Shown here in pieces: positions 34,002 to 44,744 of a stretch of DNA of 64,000 nt (position 1 is its first letter; every line of letters begins with the position of its first letter). Both the position numbers and the translations under genes were made by a program. The stretch spans positions 1 to 64,000 of the forward strand of contig NZ_BMTP01000016.1 in the NCBI RefSeq assembly GCF_014649735.1, in the 5' to 3' direction. The notes beneath the pieces were generated by a model that ran no database searches, was not told the DNA's origin, and saw only the letters and a list, made by a program, of their open reading frames with translations. Source of the stretch: Streptomyces lavendofoliae (GTDB lineage Bacteria; Actinomycetota; Actinomycetes; Streptomycetales; Streptomycetaceae).

Positions 34002-34814
34002 ATGGAGCGTCCCGCCTGGGCCCCGCCGGGCATCGACATTTCGGTGCCGAGCGTGTCCCGCATTTACGACTACTACCTGGGCGGCTCGCACAACTTCGAA
34101 GTGGACCGGGAAGCGGCACGCAAGGCCATGGAATTCGTGCCGGGCCTGCCCAAGGTGATGCAGGCCAACCGCGCCTTCATGCGCCGTGCGGTGCGGTACG
34201 CGGTGGGCGAGGGCGTCACCCAGTTCCTCGACATAGGCTCCGGCATCCCCACCTTCGGCAACGTCCACGAAGTGGCCCAGGCCGCCGACCCCGGCGCCCG
34301 CGTCCTGTACGTCGACCACGACCCGGTCGCCGTCGCCCACAGCGGGGCGGTGCTGGAGGGCAACGAGAACGCCGGCGTCGTCGCCGCCGACCTGCGCAAG
34401 CCTCAGGACATCCTGGACGCCCCCGAGGCCGGCCGGCTCCTCGACCTGGACCGGCCGGTCGCCCTGCTGCTGGTCTCCGTCCTGCACTTCGTGGAGGACG
34501 CGGACGAACCGCGGCGGGCCGTCGCCGAGCTGCGCGACGCCCTGGCCCCCGGCAGCCTGCTGATCATCAGCCACGCCGCGTACGAGGGCATACCGCTGCC
34601 CCAGGAGCGCGTGGGCGGCGCGGTGGGCGTCTACCGCGACATCCGCAACCCCCTGGTGATGCGGACCCGCGAGGAGATCTCGGGCTTCTTCGACGGGTTC
34701 GAGATGGTGGAACCGGGCCTGGTGAAGATGCCGGAGTGGCGGCCCGAGAACGCCGTCGACCAAGAGGATCCATACGCCTTCTCGGGCTTCGCAGGGGTGG
34801 GGCGCAAGGCGTGA
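34002..34814 (+). CDS. SAM-dependent methyltransferase, DUF574 type
   Basis: A 270-residue protein of the actinobacterial DUF574 family. The conserved N-terminus (VPSVSRIYDYYLGGSHNFE) and the Rossmann SAM motif FLDIGSGIPT (about 76-85) are present, with YVDHDPVAV acidic strand 2. Natural substrates are unknown; relatives often lie beside conservons and developmental genes. The ATG at 34002 has GGAG at 6-nt spacing and matches the family start; earlier in-frame starts at 33879 and 33966 would add non-conserved sequence. The rmdA gene overlaps its stop as GTGA. Confidence 0.9.
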   Translation: MERPAWAPPGIDISVPSVSRIYDYYLGGSHNFEVDREAARKAMEFVPGLPKVMQANRAFMRRAVRYAVGEGVTQFLDIGSGIPTFGNVHEVAQAADPGARVLYVDHDPVAVAHSGAVLEGNENAGVVAADLRKPQDILDAPEAGRLLDLDRPVALLLVSVLHFVEDADEPRRAVAELRDALAPGSLLIISHAAYEGIPLPQERVGGAVGVYRDIRNPLVMRTREEISGFFDGFEMVEPGLVKMPEWRPENAVDQEDPYAFSGFAGVGRKA

Positions 34815-36979
34815 ACATGCCGGCGCAGGCCCCTGGTTCCGCCGCGGAACCGGACGGCCTGGAAGACAGACTCCAGCGGTTCGCGACCATCTGGAGCCGG
34901 GCCGTCTTCCCCGTCACGGCCACGTCGCTGACCCGCCCCGAGATAGAGCGGCACCTGCTCCCGCTGGCCCGCGACCTGAGCGACGCCCTCCACGCGCGGC
35001 CGTTCGACCCGGCGCCCGCGCACCGCGTGGGCGCCGCCCTGGTGGCGGCGCACTGCACCGACCCCGACGCGCTCAGCCGCACCCTCGGCGTGGTCGACTC
35101 CTACCTGGTGCTGTACTGCGGCGGCGACGGGGAGAGCGCGGCCCTGGAGGAACTGCGCGCCCGCTGCGCCCGGCTCCAGCACGCGCTGGCCGCCGGGTTC
35201 GCCCAGGCGCTGCGCGAACGCACCCTCGTGGAACAGGAGGCCATCGCCCGTTCCGCGCTCGTGGCCCGCAGCTTCGCCGAGCAGGCCCTGCACGCCACCG
35301 AGGCCCGCTTCCGGGCGGTGTTCGAGGGCGCGACCATCGGCATCGGCATCGCCGACCTGGAGGGCAACATCCTGGAGGTCAACGGGGCCCTCACCCGGAT
35401 GTTCGGCGGTCTGGAGCACCACGTGCGCGGCCGCAGGGTCAGCGAGTGGGTGCACCCCGAGGACGCTCCGCACGTCTGGAAGCTTTACGGGGAGCTGGTG
35501 CGCGGCGAGCGGGACGACTTCCGCGTCGAGAAGCCCTTCTACCGGGGCGACGGCACCGTCCTGTGGACGAACCTGACCGTCTCCCTCCTGCGGGACTCCG
35601 ACGGGCGCCCCCAGTACCAGCTGGCGCTGATGGAGGACACCACCGAGCGCCGGCTGCTCAACCTGCGGCTGCGGTACGAGGCGACGCACGACTCGCTGAC
35701 CGGGCTGCCCAACCGGACCCTGTTCTTCGAACGGCTGGACAAGGTCCTCTCCTCGGGCGACGGCACCCGCTTCGGACTCTGCTACCTCGACCTCGACGGT
35801 TTCAAGGCCATCAACGACAGCCTCGGCCACGCGGCCGGCGACCGCCTGCTGGTCGAGGTCGCCGACCGGCTGCAGAGCGTGGCGACCCGGCCGGGCGAGA
35901 TGGTGGCCCGCCTCGGCGGTGACGAGTTCGTGGCGCTCACCACCGGTACGGACACCGAGCAGCAGGCCGACGAGCTCGCCCACCGCATCCTCGGCGCCCT
36001 GGCCACGCCGATCCGGCTGGACGGCCGCGAGCTGACCGTGCGCGGCAGCGTCGGCATCGTCGAGGGGCCCGCCGGGGAGCGGGGACCGGCGGAGGTGCTG
36101 CGCAGCGCCGACATCACCATGTACCGGGCCAAGGCGGCGGGCGGCAACCGCTTCGAGCGGGCGGACCCCGAGGCGGACGCCCGCGCCATCACCCGGCACG
36201 GTCTGACCACCGCGCTGCCCGCGGCGCTGGACCGGGGCGAGTTCTTCATCGAGTACCAGCCGCTGGTGCACCTCGGCGACGGCAGCGTGCACGGCGCGGA
36301 GGCGCTGGTGCGCTGGTGCCACCCGCAGCACGGCGTCCTCGGCCCCGACCGGTTCATCCCGCTGGCCGAGCACACCGGGCTGATCGTGCCGCTCGGCCGC
36401 TGGGTGCTCCAGGAGGCGGTGCGCCAGGCCCGGTTCTGGAACCGGAGCCACGCGGACGGCGGCCCGCTGCGCATCAACGTCAACCTGTCGCCGACGCAGC
36501 TGCACCACCCGAACCTGGTCGCCGACACCGTCGACGTACTGGAGCGCTCCGGGCTGGACCCGGGCGCGCTGTGCCTGGAGGTGACCGAGTCCGCGCTGAT
36601 CGGCGCCGACGAGGACCTGCTCAAGCCGCTGCGGCAGCTGGCCGAGATGGGCGTGGACATAGCCCTGGACGACTTCGGCACCGGCTACTCCAACCTGGCC
36701 AACCTGCGCCGGCTGCCGGTCAGCGTGCTGAAGCTGGACCGCTCCTTCACCCAGAGCATGCAGCGGCACCCGATCGACCCGGTCGACCTCAAGATCGTCG
36801 AAGGGATCGTCTCGCTGGCGCACAGCCTGGAACTCGCCGTGACGGTGGAGGGCGTGGAGACGGGCGCGCAGGCGGAGCAGCTGCGCGAGCTGGGCTGCGA
36901 CACCGCGCAGGGCTGGTACTACGCCCGGCCCGGCGCCCCGGACCGGATCCACTCCCTGGTGCTGGCCGACGCGGTCTAG
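34811..36979 (+). CDS. rmdA: PAS-GGDEF-EAL c-di-GMP enzyme
   Basis: A 722-residue cytosolic protein. A helical N-terminal region (1-155) precedes a PAS domain (about 160-285), GGDEF diguanylate cyclase (about 290-450, intact GGDEF at 369-373) and EAL phosphodiesterase (about 460-715, intact EAL in GAEALVRW and DDFGTGYSN). Domain order and genomic setting match S. coelicolor RmdA, a c-di-GMP phosphodiesterase affecting aerial mycelium formation. Both active sites look complete, so dual activity is possible. The GTG start overlaps the methyltransferase stop; an ATG two codons later (34817) is the alternative. Confidence 0.92.
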   Translation: MNMPAQAPGSAAEPDGLEDRLQRFATIWSRAVFPVTATSLTRPEIERHLLPLARDLSDALHARPFDPAPAHRVGAALVAAHCTDPDALSRTLGVVDSYLVLYCGGDGESAALEELRARCARLQHALAAGFAQALRERTLVEQEAIARSALVARSFAEQALHATEARFRAVFEGATIGIGIADLEGNILEVNGALTRMFGGLEHHVRGRRVSEWVHPEDAPHVWKLYGELVRGERDDFRVEKPFYRGDGTVLWTNLTVSLLRDSDGRPQYQLALMEDTTERRLLNLRLRYEATHDSLTGLPNRTLFFERLDKVLSSGDGTRFGLCYLDLDGFKAINDSLGHAAGDRLLVEVADRLQSVATRPGEMVARLGGDEFVALTTGTDTEQQADELAHRILGALATPIRLDGRELTVRGSVGIVEGPAGERGPAEVLRSADITMYRAKAAGGNRFERADPEADARAITRHGLTTALPAALDRGEFFIEYQPLVHLGDGSVHGAEALVRWCHPQHGVLGPDRFIPLAEHTGLIVPLGRWVLQEAVRQARFWNRSHADGGPLRINVNLSPTQLHHPNLVADTVDVLERSGLDPGALCLEVTESALIGADEDLLKPLRQLAEMGVDIALDDFGTGYSNLANLRRLPVSVLKLDRSFTQSMQRHPIDPVDLKIVEGIVSLAHSLELAVTVEGVETGAQAEQLRELGCDTAQGWYYARPGAPDRIHSLVLADAV

Positions 36980-37054
36980 GGCCCGTCCTCGGAGCGTGCC
37001 GGGCTCCCGCGGCCGGCACGCGCGTGGGACGCCGGCGTCCCCCGGGGGCGTGGT

Positions 37055-37762
37055 TCAGATGGTCACCTCCGGGCGCGCCGGGCCGAGGTGGTGGACCGCG
37101 CTCCGGGCGCAGTGCTCGCCGATCAGGTCCCGCAGTTCGCCGACCGCGGTCGTGATGAGGTGCCCGTCGCGGTCGGCGTGGAGGGTTTCGAGGACGAAGG
37201 CGACATGGGTGGAGTCCTCGGTGACGCGGGTGCGGTGGGCGTCGCGGTGGTTCCAGTGGCGGGTGAGGACGTCGGTGGCGTCGGTGTAGACGATCTCGCC
37301 GGGCTCGGGGTTCTCGGTGGTGCCGGGTTCGCCGAGGGGAGTGAAGGTCTCGGTACCGTCCGCGTGGCGGATCTCGATGTCGCCGGTGACCCGGTCGAGG
37401 TCGAAGGCGCCGGCGGGCAGGCCGTGGCGGACGGAGACGGCGTTGTAGGAGTCGACGGCCGGGTTGATCCGGGGCAGGGTGCGCTTCTTGGCGAGGCGCC
37501 GGCCGAGGGCGTCGACGCTGGGCCGGACGCGGCGGGGGTTCGTGCCGAAGGCGCGGTAGGCGGTGTGCCACGCCTCGACGCGCGGGTCGCTCTCGTCGGC
37601 GGGCCGCCAGGTGCCCCCGGCGAGCCGCTGCTCCAGTTCCTCCAGGGCGGTGGTGGTGGCGGGCCACGGCTCCCGGCCGCGCAGGCCGGTGGCGGTGACG
37701 ACGGCGACCAGGGTGCCGGGGAAGGCGTCGGCGACGGCGGGGCTGATGCGGAAGGTGGTCAT
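37055..37762 (-). CDS. Free-standing B3/B4 tRNA-editing-like domain protein
   Basis: A 235-residue soluble protein matching the B3/B4 domain of phenylalanyl-tRNA synthetase beta: AYRAFGTNPRRVRPS, INPAVDSYNAVSV and GEIVYTDATDVLTRHWNHRD. In the synthetase this domain hydrolyses mischarged tRNA; free-standing versions are thought to act as trans editors or bind related ligands. Last gene of the EamA-PaiB-B3/B4 operon, 78 bp after PaiB. A direct repeat CGGGACGACGGGAGG (37777-37791 and 37801-37815, period 24) lies in that gap. Confidence 0.88.
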   Translation of the reverse strand: MTTFRISPAVADAFPGTLVAVVTATGLRGREPWPATTTALEELEQRLAGGTWRPADESDPRVEAWHTAYRAFGTNPRRVRPSVDALGRRLAKKRTLPRINPAVDSYNAVSVRHGLPAGAFDLDRVTGDIEIRHADGTETFTPLGEPGTTENPEPGEIVYTDATDVLTRHWNHRDAHRTRVTEDSTHVAFVLETLHADRDGHLITTAVGELRDLIGEHCARSAVHHLGPARPEVTI

Positions 37763-37840
37763 CGAGGGTTCCGTTCCGGGACGACGGGAGGGCGGGCGGG
37801 CGGGACGACGGGAGGACGGGGCGGGGCGGGGTCGGCCGGG

Positions 37841-38488
37841 TCAGGCTTTCCAGGGGCCGACGCGGTCGAGGCGGCGCAACTGCTGGGCCGCGGTGGGCGC
37901 GTCCAGGCCGGTGCCGCGCTCGGCGAGCCGGCGGGCGGTCCGGGTGCGCTGCTCGACGGGCTTGTGGTCGTCGTACTTGAACTTCGCCCGTACCTCCGTG
38001 ACGTCCAGGCGCAGACCGCGGATACCGGCCAGCATCCGTCCGTAGGGGGGTCGGTCGACCTCGACGGGGGCGTGGTCGCCGTCGGGCTGGAAGTGGTCCA
38101 TCTGCCGGCGCAGCAGGTGGGCCTTGGCCTGGGGGTCGTCGATGATCGTGGCCCGGCAGGTGAATTGGACGGCCGCGTAGTAGCTGGTCGGAACGCCCTC
38201 GGTGGGCGGGGTGCCGGGCCGGGCCCGCCAGGGGCCGGGGACGAAGGCGTAGTCGCCGGTGACGGTGAAGGTGACGTTCGCATCGGCTTCGATCGCCAGC
38301 CAGACGGGGTTGGGGCGGGCGAGGTGGATCAGCAGGCCGGCGCCGTCGACGGTGAAGTGCGTGGGCACGACGCCCGGTGCCCGGCCGGGCGGGCCGTTGA
38401 CGCTGAGGACGCCGAAGTCGTGGCCGTCGGCGATCCAGGTCCGCCATTCGGCGTCGTCCAGGGCGGCGTCCCAGGGCTGGATGAACAT
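37841..38488 (-). CDS. PaiB-type FMN-binding protein
   Basis: A 215-residue protein of the PaiB family: N-terminal MFIQPWDAA, then GVVPTHFTVDG, GDYAFVPGPWR and VPTSYYAAVQFTCRATII, and the C-terminal ARKFK-like VRAKFKYDDHKP. Bacillus PaiB was named a negative regulator, but the fold is a split-barrel flavoprotein and an enzymatic role is plausible. GGAAGGA precedes the ATG. It lies 29 bp after the EamA gene and before B3/B4, in one operon. Confidence 0.9.
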   Translation of the reverse strand: MFIQPWDAALDDAEWRTWIADGHDFGVLSVNGPPGRAPGVVPTHFTVDGAGLLIHLARPNPVWLAIEADANVTFTVTGDYAFVPGPWRARPGTPPTEGVPTSYYAAVQFTCRATIIDDPQAKAHLLRRQMDHFQPDGDHAPVEVDRPPYGRMLAGIRGLRLDVTEVRAKFKYDDHKPVEQRTRTARRLAERGTGLDAPTAAQQLRRLDRVGPWKA

Positions 38489-38517
38489 GCGGGGTCCTTC
38501 CGGGTGGGGGCAGTGGG

Positions 38518-39354
38518 TCAGCTGAGGGCGAGGAGGCTGACGGCGACGGCCGCGGTGCCCAGGCCGATGAGTTGGCCGCGGTGGATCCGCTCGGCGAGGA
38601 CGCGCCGGGCGAGCAGGACGGTGCCCGCCGGGTAGAGGGCGGTGATCACGGCGACCACGGCGAGGTCACCGCTGCGGGCGGCGAGCAGGAACAGCAGGTT
38701 GGCCACCGAGTCCAGCACGCCCGCAGCCGCCGACAGCGCGTACGCGGGCCTCTCCGAGCCGAGCCGGCGGTACATCAGCCCGGCCGCGGCCAGCGTGACG
38801 GCGGAGGAGACGGCGCGGCCGACGATCAGCGGGCCGACGCCGCTGTCCGCCGGCGCCTGGTCCAGGAAGACCAGTTGCAGCGCGATGGCGGCCCCGGCGC
38901 CGAAGGCCGACAGCAGCGCGGTGCGCGACGGGCGCGCGGCACCGGCGCGGTGTCCGGCGCTGACCAGCACCACCGCCGCCAGTGCCAGCGGCAGGCCGAT
39001 CAGCCCGGCGGCACCCAGGTGCTCGCCCCCCAGCAGCCCGACGCCGACCGGCAGCATCGCCGAGACCAGCGCGGTGACGGGGGAGAGGACGTTCATCGGG
39101 CCGATCGCCAGCGTGCGGTAGAGCAGGGCGAAGGCGGCGGCCGACGCGACGCCGGACGCCGCGCCCCAGGCGAGGGTCGCGGGCGCGAAGGAGGCGCCGA
39201 GGAAGGGCCACAGCAGAAGTTCGACGGTGAGCGAGGCCGGGGCGGCGACCATCACGGTGCGCAGGACGTGGGCCTTGCGGGCGCCGATGCCGCCGAGGAA
39301 GTCGGCGCATCCGTATGCCAGGGAGCTGCCCAGGGCCAGCAGCAGAGCGATCAC
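38518..39354 (-). CDS. EamA/DMT-family transporter
   Basis: A 278-residue membrane protein with ten predicted helices in two homologous EamA halves; conserved LYRTLAIGPMNVLSPVTALV and FLLAARSGDLAVVAVITALY mark the end of each half-repeat. Members mostly export amino acids or other metabolites. The GTG at 39354 with AAGGAAA upstream is chosen; no ATG is suitably placed. It is the first gene of the operon divergent from the XRE-cupin regulator, sharing the repeat-containing promoter region. Confidence 0.9.
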   Translation of the reverse strand: MIALLLALGSSLAYGCADFLGGIGARKAHVLRTVMVAAPASLTVELLLWPFLGASFAPATLAWGAASGVASAAAFALLYRTLAIGPMNVLSPVTALVSAMLPVGVGLLGGEHLGAAGLIGLPLALAAVVLVSAGHRAGAARPSRTALLSAFGAGAAIALQLVFLDQAPADSGVGPLIVGRAVSSAVTLAAAGLMYRRLGSERPAYALSAAAGVLDSVANLLFLLAARSGDLAVVAVITALYPAGTVLLARRVLAERIHRGQLIGLGTAAVAVSLLALS

Positions 39355-39378
39355 GAGGACTTTCCTTACTGTCAGCAG

Positions 39379-39441
39379 AACGACCACACCGTACAACGGA
39401 ACGACCGTGGCACACAACATAACGACCGCGCGGTACAGTGC
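39379..39441. promoter_or_regulatory. Three helically phased 21-bp direct repeats in divergent promoter
   Basis: AACGACC occurs at 39379, 39400 and 39421, exactly 21 bp apart, and the similarity extends through each unit (AACGACCNNNNNGTACA in copies one and three, degenerate in copy two). Twenty-one bp is two helical turns, so bound protein would line one face. The eamA promoter on the minus strand (TTGTGT, 18-bp spacer, TACGGT at 39393-39388) and a TACAGT box for the XRE gene (39434-39439) lie within the array. Confidence 0.7.
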
Positions 39442-39471
39442 GGTGAACCATCTGCCGGAAGGGATGCAACG

Positions 39472-40047
39472 ATGGCCGAGACCGACGCGGCACTGCGGAC
39501 ACTCGCGCACAATGTGAGGGCCGCCCGCATCCGGGCCGGTCTGTCCCTGGACGAACTCGGTCGCCGGGCCAAGGTCAGCAAGGGTGCTCTGGTCGGGCTG
39601 GAGAAGGCCCAGGGCAACCCGAATTTCGCCACCCTGGTCCGCCTCGCCGACACCCTCGGCGTCTCCGTCTCCGTCCTGATGGAGGGCCGCCCGGAGGAAC
39701 GCGTCCGGGTGGTGAGCGCCGGGGCCGTCATGCCGCTGTGGAAGGGTGAGCGCGGCAGCGAGGCCCGCCTCATGCTGACCACCAGCGGCCCCGCGGCCAC
39801 CGAGGTGTGGCGCTGGACGCTGGAGCCCGGCGAGGAGTACCCCAGCCACCCCCATCAGGCCGGGGTGACCGAGACCGTCAGCGTCACCGCCGGGGAGATG
39901 GTGCTCGTGGTCGACGGCGCCGAACACCCGGTCAGGGCCGGGCAGACGGCCGCTTTCGACGGCGACACCTCCCACACCTACCGCGGCGCGGGGACCGGGA
40001 CCTGCCACCTGATCATGACGGTCCACCTGCCTCCCGGCCCCGCCTGA
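39472..40047 (+). CDS. XRE-cupin transcriptional regulator
   Basis: A 191-residue regulator. An N-terminal XRE helix-turn-helix (about 8-65: GLSLDELGRRAKVSKGALVG) is joined to a C-terminal cupin domain (about 105-185: GEEYPSHPHQAG and FDGDTSHTYRG). The HPH and His in the cupin suggest metal or small-ligand sensing. It is divergent from the EamA-PaiB-B3/B4 operon and is its probable regulator, binding the 21-bp repeats. GAAGGGA precedes the ATG. Confidence 0.92.
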   Translation: MAETDAALRTLAHNVRAARIRAGLSLDELGRRAKVSKGALVGLEKAQGNPNFATLVRLADTLGVSVSVLMEGRPEERVRVVSAGAVMPLWKGERGSEARLMLTTSGPAATEVWRWTLEPGEEYPSHPHQAGVTETVSVTAGEMVLVVDGAEHPVRAGQTAAFDGDTSHTYRGAGTGTCHLIMTVHLPPGPA

Positions 40048-40281
40048 AGGGTCCACGGCCCGGCCGCCCCGGACATGCCCGGCGAGGGCGACGCCTCCTC
40101 CGGGCCGCCGCCCGGCCGTCCCGGCCGCCCGGAGCGACACCGGCCGCGCCGCGTGCCCGGCCGGTGGTCCACCGCCGCCCGGCCCGCGAGCACCGGTCGG
40201 CCGCGGCCACCGCGTACGGCCGTCGCCGGACGGCAGGGGCACGGCCCCGCGCCCGCGGGGTCGTCGCTCCGCCGTCCCTGG

Positions 40282-41211
40282 TCATTCCGGCCCGGTGCCG
40301 CCTTGTGCGCGGTGCGCGGCCCCGGCGCCGTCCGGGCGGCGTGCCAGCAGCAGCCGCTGCAGCTCCCGTGCCGCGCGTGGCGGCGCCACGTCGCTGCGGT
40401 GCGCCAGCCCGATCGTCCGGCGCAGCCCGGGCCGGGCCAGGGCGGTGACCCGCAGGTCGCGGCCCGACCGGGCGGCGACCATCGCCGGCACCACCGCCAC
40501 GCCCAGCCCGGCCCGTACGAACCCGAGCACCGCGTCCATCTCACCGCCCTCCACCGTGAACGAGGGCTCGAACCCCTCCGCACGGCACGCGGCGACCGTC
40601 AGCTCCCGGAGGTCGTAGCCGTGCCGGAACATCACCAGCGGCTGCCCTTCCAGATCGGCGATCCGCACCGGCCGGCGGGGGGACGGAGCCGCCGCCGAGG
40701 AGACGACCACCAGGTCCTCGTGGAGCAGCTCGACGGTCGTCAGCGCGGGTGACGCGGCCGGCAGGGGCAGCACCACCAGGGCGAGGTCCAGGGCCCCGCG
40801 CGCCAGCTCGCGCACCAGGTCGTGGGAGCCGCTCTCCTCGATCACCAGCCGGATGCCCGGATGCAGGTCGTGGAAGGCCCGCAGCACGTCGGGCAGCAGC
40901 CCGGTGCACAGGCTCGGCGTCGCCCCCAGCCGGACTCGCCCGCGCCGCAGCTGGGCCAGCTCCTGCACCTCGTGGCGCGCGGTGTCGGCGTCCGCCAGGA
41001 TGCGGCGGGCCAGCGGCAGCAGCGCCTCTCCGGCGTCGGTCAGCGCGATGTTGCCGCGCGCCCGGCTGAACAACTCGGCGCCCAGCTCCTTCTCCAGCGC
41101 CCTGATCTGCTGCGACAGCGAGGGCTGCGAGACGTGTACGCGCTCGGCGGCCCGGGTGAAGTGCCGGGTCTCCGCCACGGCCACGAAGTAGAGGAGCTGC
41201 TGGAACTGCAT
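40282..41211 (-). CDS. LysR-family regulator divergent from sdhCAB
   Basis: A 309-residue LysR protein. The N-terminal winged helix-turn-helix (FTRAAERVHVSQPSLSQQIR, about 18-37) is followed by a substrate-binding domain with GATPSLCTGLLP and GYDLRELTVAACRAEGF. The co-inducer is unknown. It is transcribed divergently from the succinate dehydrogenase genes across a 95-bp gap with a symmetric T-N11-A box, so it probably controls sdhCAB and itself. Confidence 0.92.
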   Translation of the reverse strand: MQFQQLLYFVAVAETRHFTRAAERVHVSQPSLSQQIRALEKELGAELFSRARGNIALTDAGEALLPLARRILADADTARHEVQELAQLRRGRVRLGATPSLCTGLLPDVLRAFHDLHPGIRLVIEESGSHDLVRELARGALDLALVVLPLPAASPALTTVELLHEDLVVVSSAAAPSPRRPVRIADLEGQPLVMFRHGYDLRELTVAACRAEGFEPSFTVEGGEMDAVLGFVRAGLGVAVVPAMVAARSGRDLRVTALARPGLRRTIGLAHRSDVAPPRAARELQRLLLARRPDGAGAAHRAQGGTGPE

Positions 41212-41231
41212 GGCACCACCCTAGGCCCGCC

Positions 41232-41250
41232 CCATAGGCAGCACCTATGG
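41232..41250. promoter_or_regulatory. LysR operator (T-N11-A)
   Basis: CCATAGG-N5-CCTATGG is a perfect 7-bp inverted repeat containing ATAG-N7-CTAT, the classic LysR T-N11-A pattern (T41235, A41247). It lies 20 bp upstream of the sdhC -35 and 21 bp before the LysR start codon. Confidence 0.75.
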
Positions 41251-41269
41251 AGATCAGCCGGACCATGTC

Positions 41270-41299
41270 TTGGACCTCTGACGGGCCCGCCCGTAGCGT
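41270..41299 (+). promoter_or_regulatory. sdhC promoter for leaderless transcript
   Basis: TTGGAC (41270-41275), an 18-bp spacer and TAGCGT (41294-41299) form a housekeeping-type promoter. The -10 ends 7 nt before the sdhC ATG at 41307, and there is no ribosome site, so the mRNA should begin at or next to the start codon. Confidence 0.65.
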
Positions 41300-41306
41300 C
41301 GACGCC

Positions 41307-42011
41307 ATGGCTCTGGCAACGAGGACGGATCGGAAACCGTCCCTCCCGCGCACGTTCTGGCGCTCGACGATCGGCAAGAAGACGGTCATGGCCGTCAGCG
41401 GCCTCGTCATGATCGCCTACCTCGTCGCGCACGTGATGGGCAACCTCAAGGTCTTCTTCGGCCCCGGCGAGTTCAACGCCTACGGCCACTGGCTGCGCAC
41501 CATGGGCGAGCCCGTGCTGCACCACGAATGGGGGCTGTGGATCGCCCGCGTCGTGCTGCTCACCGCCGTGATCGCCCACGGTGTCAGCGCGTACCAGCTC
41601 AGCAGGCGCGACATCAGGGCACGCCCCACCGCGTACGTCCACAAGCGCCGCCGCGCGAGCTACGCGACCCGCACCATGCGCTGGGGCGGTGTCATCGTGG
41701 CGCTGTTCATCGTCTGGCACATCCTCGACCTGACGACACTGACCGTGAACCCCCACGCCCAGGCGGGTCATCCGTACGAGAACGTCGTCGCGACCTTCTC
41801 CACCTGGTACGGAAACGTCATCTACATCGTCGCGATGCTCGCCGTCGGGCTGCACATCCGGCACGGCTTCTGGTCCGCCGCCCAGACCCTCGGCGTGGGC
41901 AACGCCACCCGCGACCGCGCGCTGAAGACCCTCGCCGACGTCCTCGCGCTGGCGCTGACCGCGGGCTTCGTCTCCGTACCCGTCGCCGTCATGACCGGAG
42001 TGGTGAGCTGA
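41307..42011 (+). CDS. sdhC: Succinate dehydrogenase cytochrome b subunit
   Basis: A 234-residue membrane subunit with five helices, the type-B form with two haems found with Bacillus-like succinate dehydrogenase/fumarate reductase. Conserved VAHVMGNLKVFFG, IWHILDLTTL and HIRHGFWSAAQTLG carry the haem-ligand histidines. It anchors SdhAB and passes electrons to quinone. An upstream in-frame ATG at 41247 is rejected because the promoter lies between. First gene of sdhCAB. Confidence 0.93.
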   Translation: MALATRTDRKPSLPRTFWRSTIGKKTVMAVSGLVMIAYLVAHVMGNLKVFFGPGEFNAYGHWLRTMGEPVLHHEWGLWIARVVLLTAVIAHGVSAYQLSRRDIRARPTAYVHKRRRASYATRTMRWGGVIVALFIVWHILDLTTLTVNPHAQAGHPYENVVATFSTWYGNVIYIVAMLAVGLHIRHGFWSAAQTLGVGNATRDRALKTLADVLALALTAGFVSVPVAVMTGVVS

Positions 42012-42012
42012 C

Positions 42013-43991
<1,979 letters not shown>

Positions 43992-43995
<4 letters not shown>

Positions 43996-44744
43996 GGCTC
44001 ACCCTGCGCGTCTGGCGACAGAAGAACGCCGACGCCCCCGGCGCCATGGCCACCTACGAGGTGGACGGCGTCTCCGAGGACATGTCCTTCCTGGAGATGC
44101 TCGACACCCTCAACGAGGAGCTCGTCCTGCGCGGTGAGGACCCGGTCGCCTTCGACCACGACTGCCGCGAGGGGATCTGCGGCGCCTGCTCGCTGGTCAT
44201 CAACGGCGACGCCCACGGCCCGGAGCGCACCACCAGCTGCCAGCTGCACATGCGGTCCTTCAGGGACGGCGACACCATCGACGTCGAGCCGTGGCGGGCC
44301 GCCGCCTTCCCGGTGGTCAAGGACCTGGTCGTGGACCGGTCCGCCTTCGACCGGATCATCCAGGCCGGCGGCTACGTCAGCGTCCCCACCGGGGCCGCGC
44401 CCGAGGCGCACGCGACGCCGGTGCCCAAGGCGGACGCGGACTTCGCCTTCGAGCACGCCGAGTGCATCGGCTGCGGTGCCTGTGTGGCGGCCTGCCCCAA
44501 CGGCTCGGCGATGCTCTTCACCTCGGCGAAGGTCAACCACCTCAACGTGTTGCCGCAGGGCGCGCCGGAACGGGAGACCCGTGTCCTGGACATGGTCCGC
44601 GTCATGGACGAGGAGGGCTTCGGCGGCTGCACGCTGGCCGGCGAGTGCGCCACCGCCTGCCCGAAGGGCATCCCGCTGCCGTCGATCGCGGCGATGAACA
44701 AGGAGTGGCTGAGGGCGACCCGCAAGGGGGCGCGCCGCACCTGA
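43992..44744 (+). CDS. sdhB: Succinate dehydrogenase iron-sulfur subunit
   Basis: A 250-residue electron-transfer subunit. N-terminal 2Fe-2S ferredoxin domain with CREGICGAC and a downstream Cys in TTSCQLH; C-terminal domain with CIGCGACVAACP and CTLAGECATACPKGI for the 4Fe-4S and 3Fe-4S clusters. It links SdhA flavin to the SdhC haems. ATGA overlap with sdhA shows coupling. Last gene of the operon. Confidence 0.95.

Noticed and set aside
41247..41306. Upstream ATG for sdhC
   Set aside because: It would place the LysR operator and promoter against and inside the coding region, and the added residues are not typical of the family.
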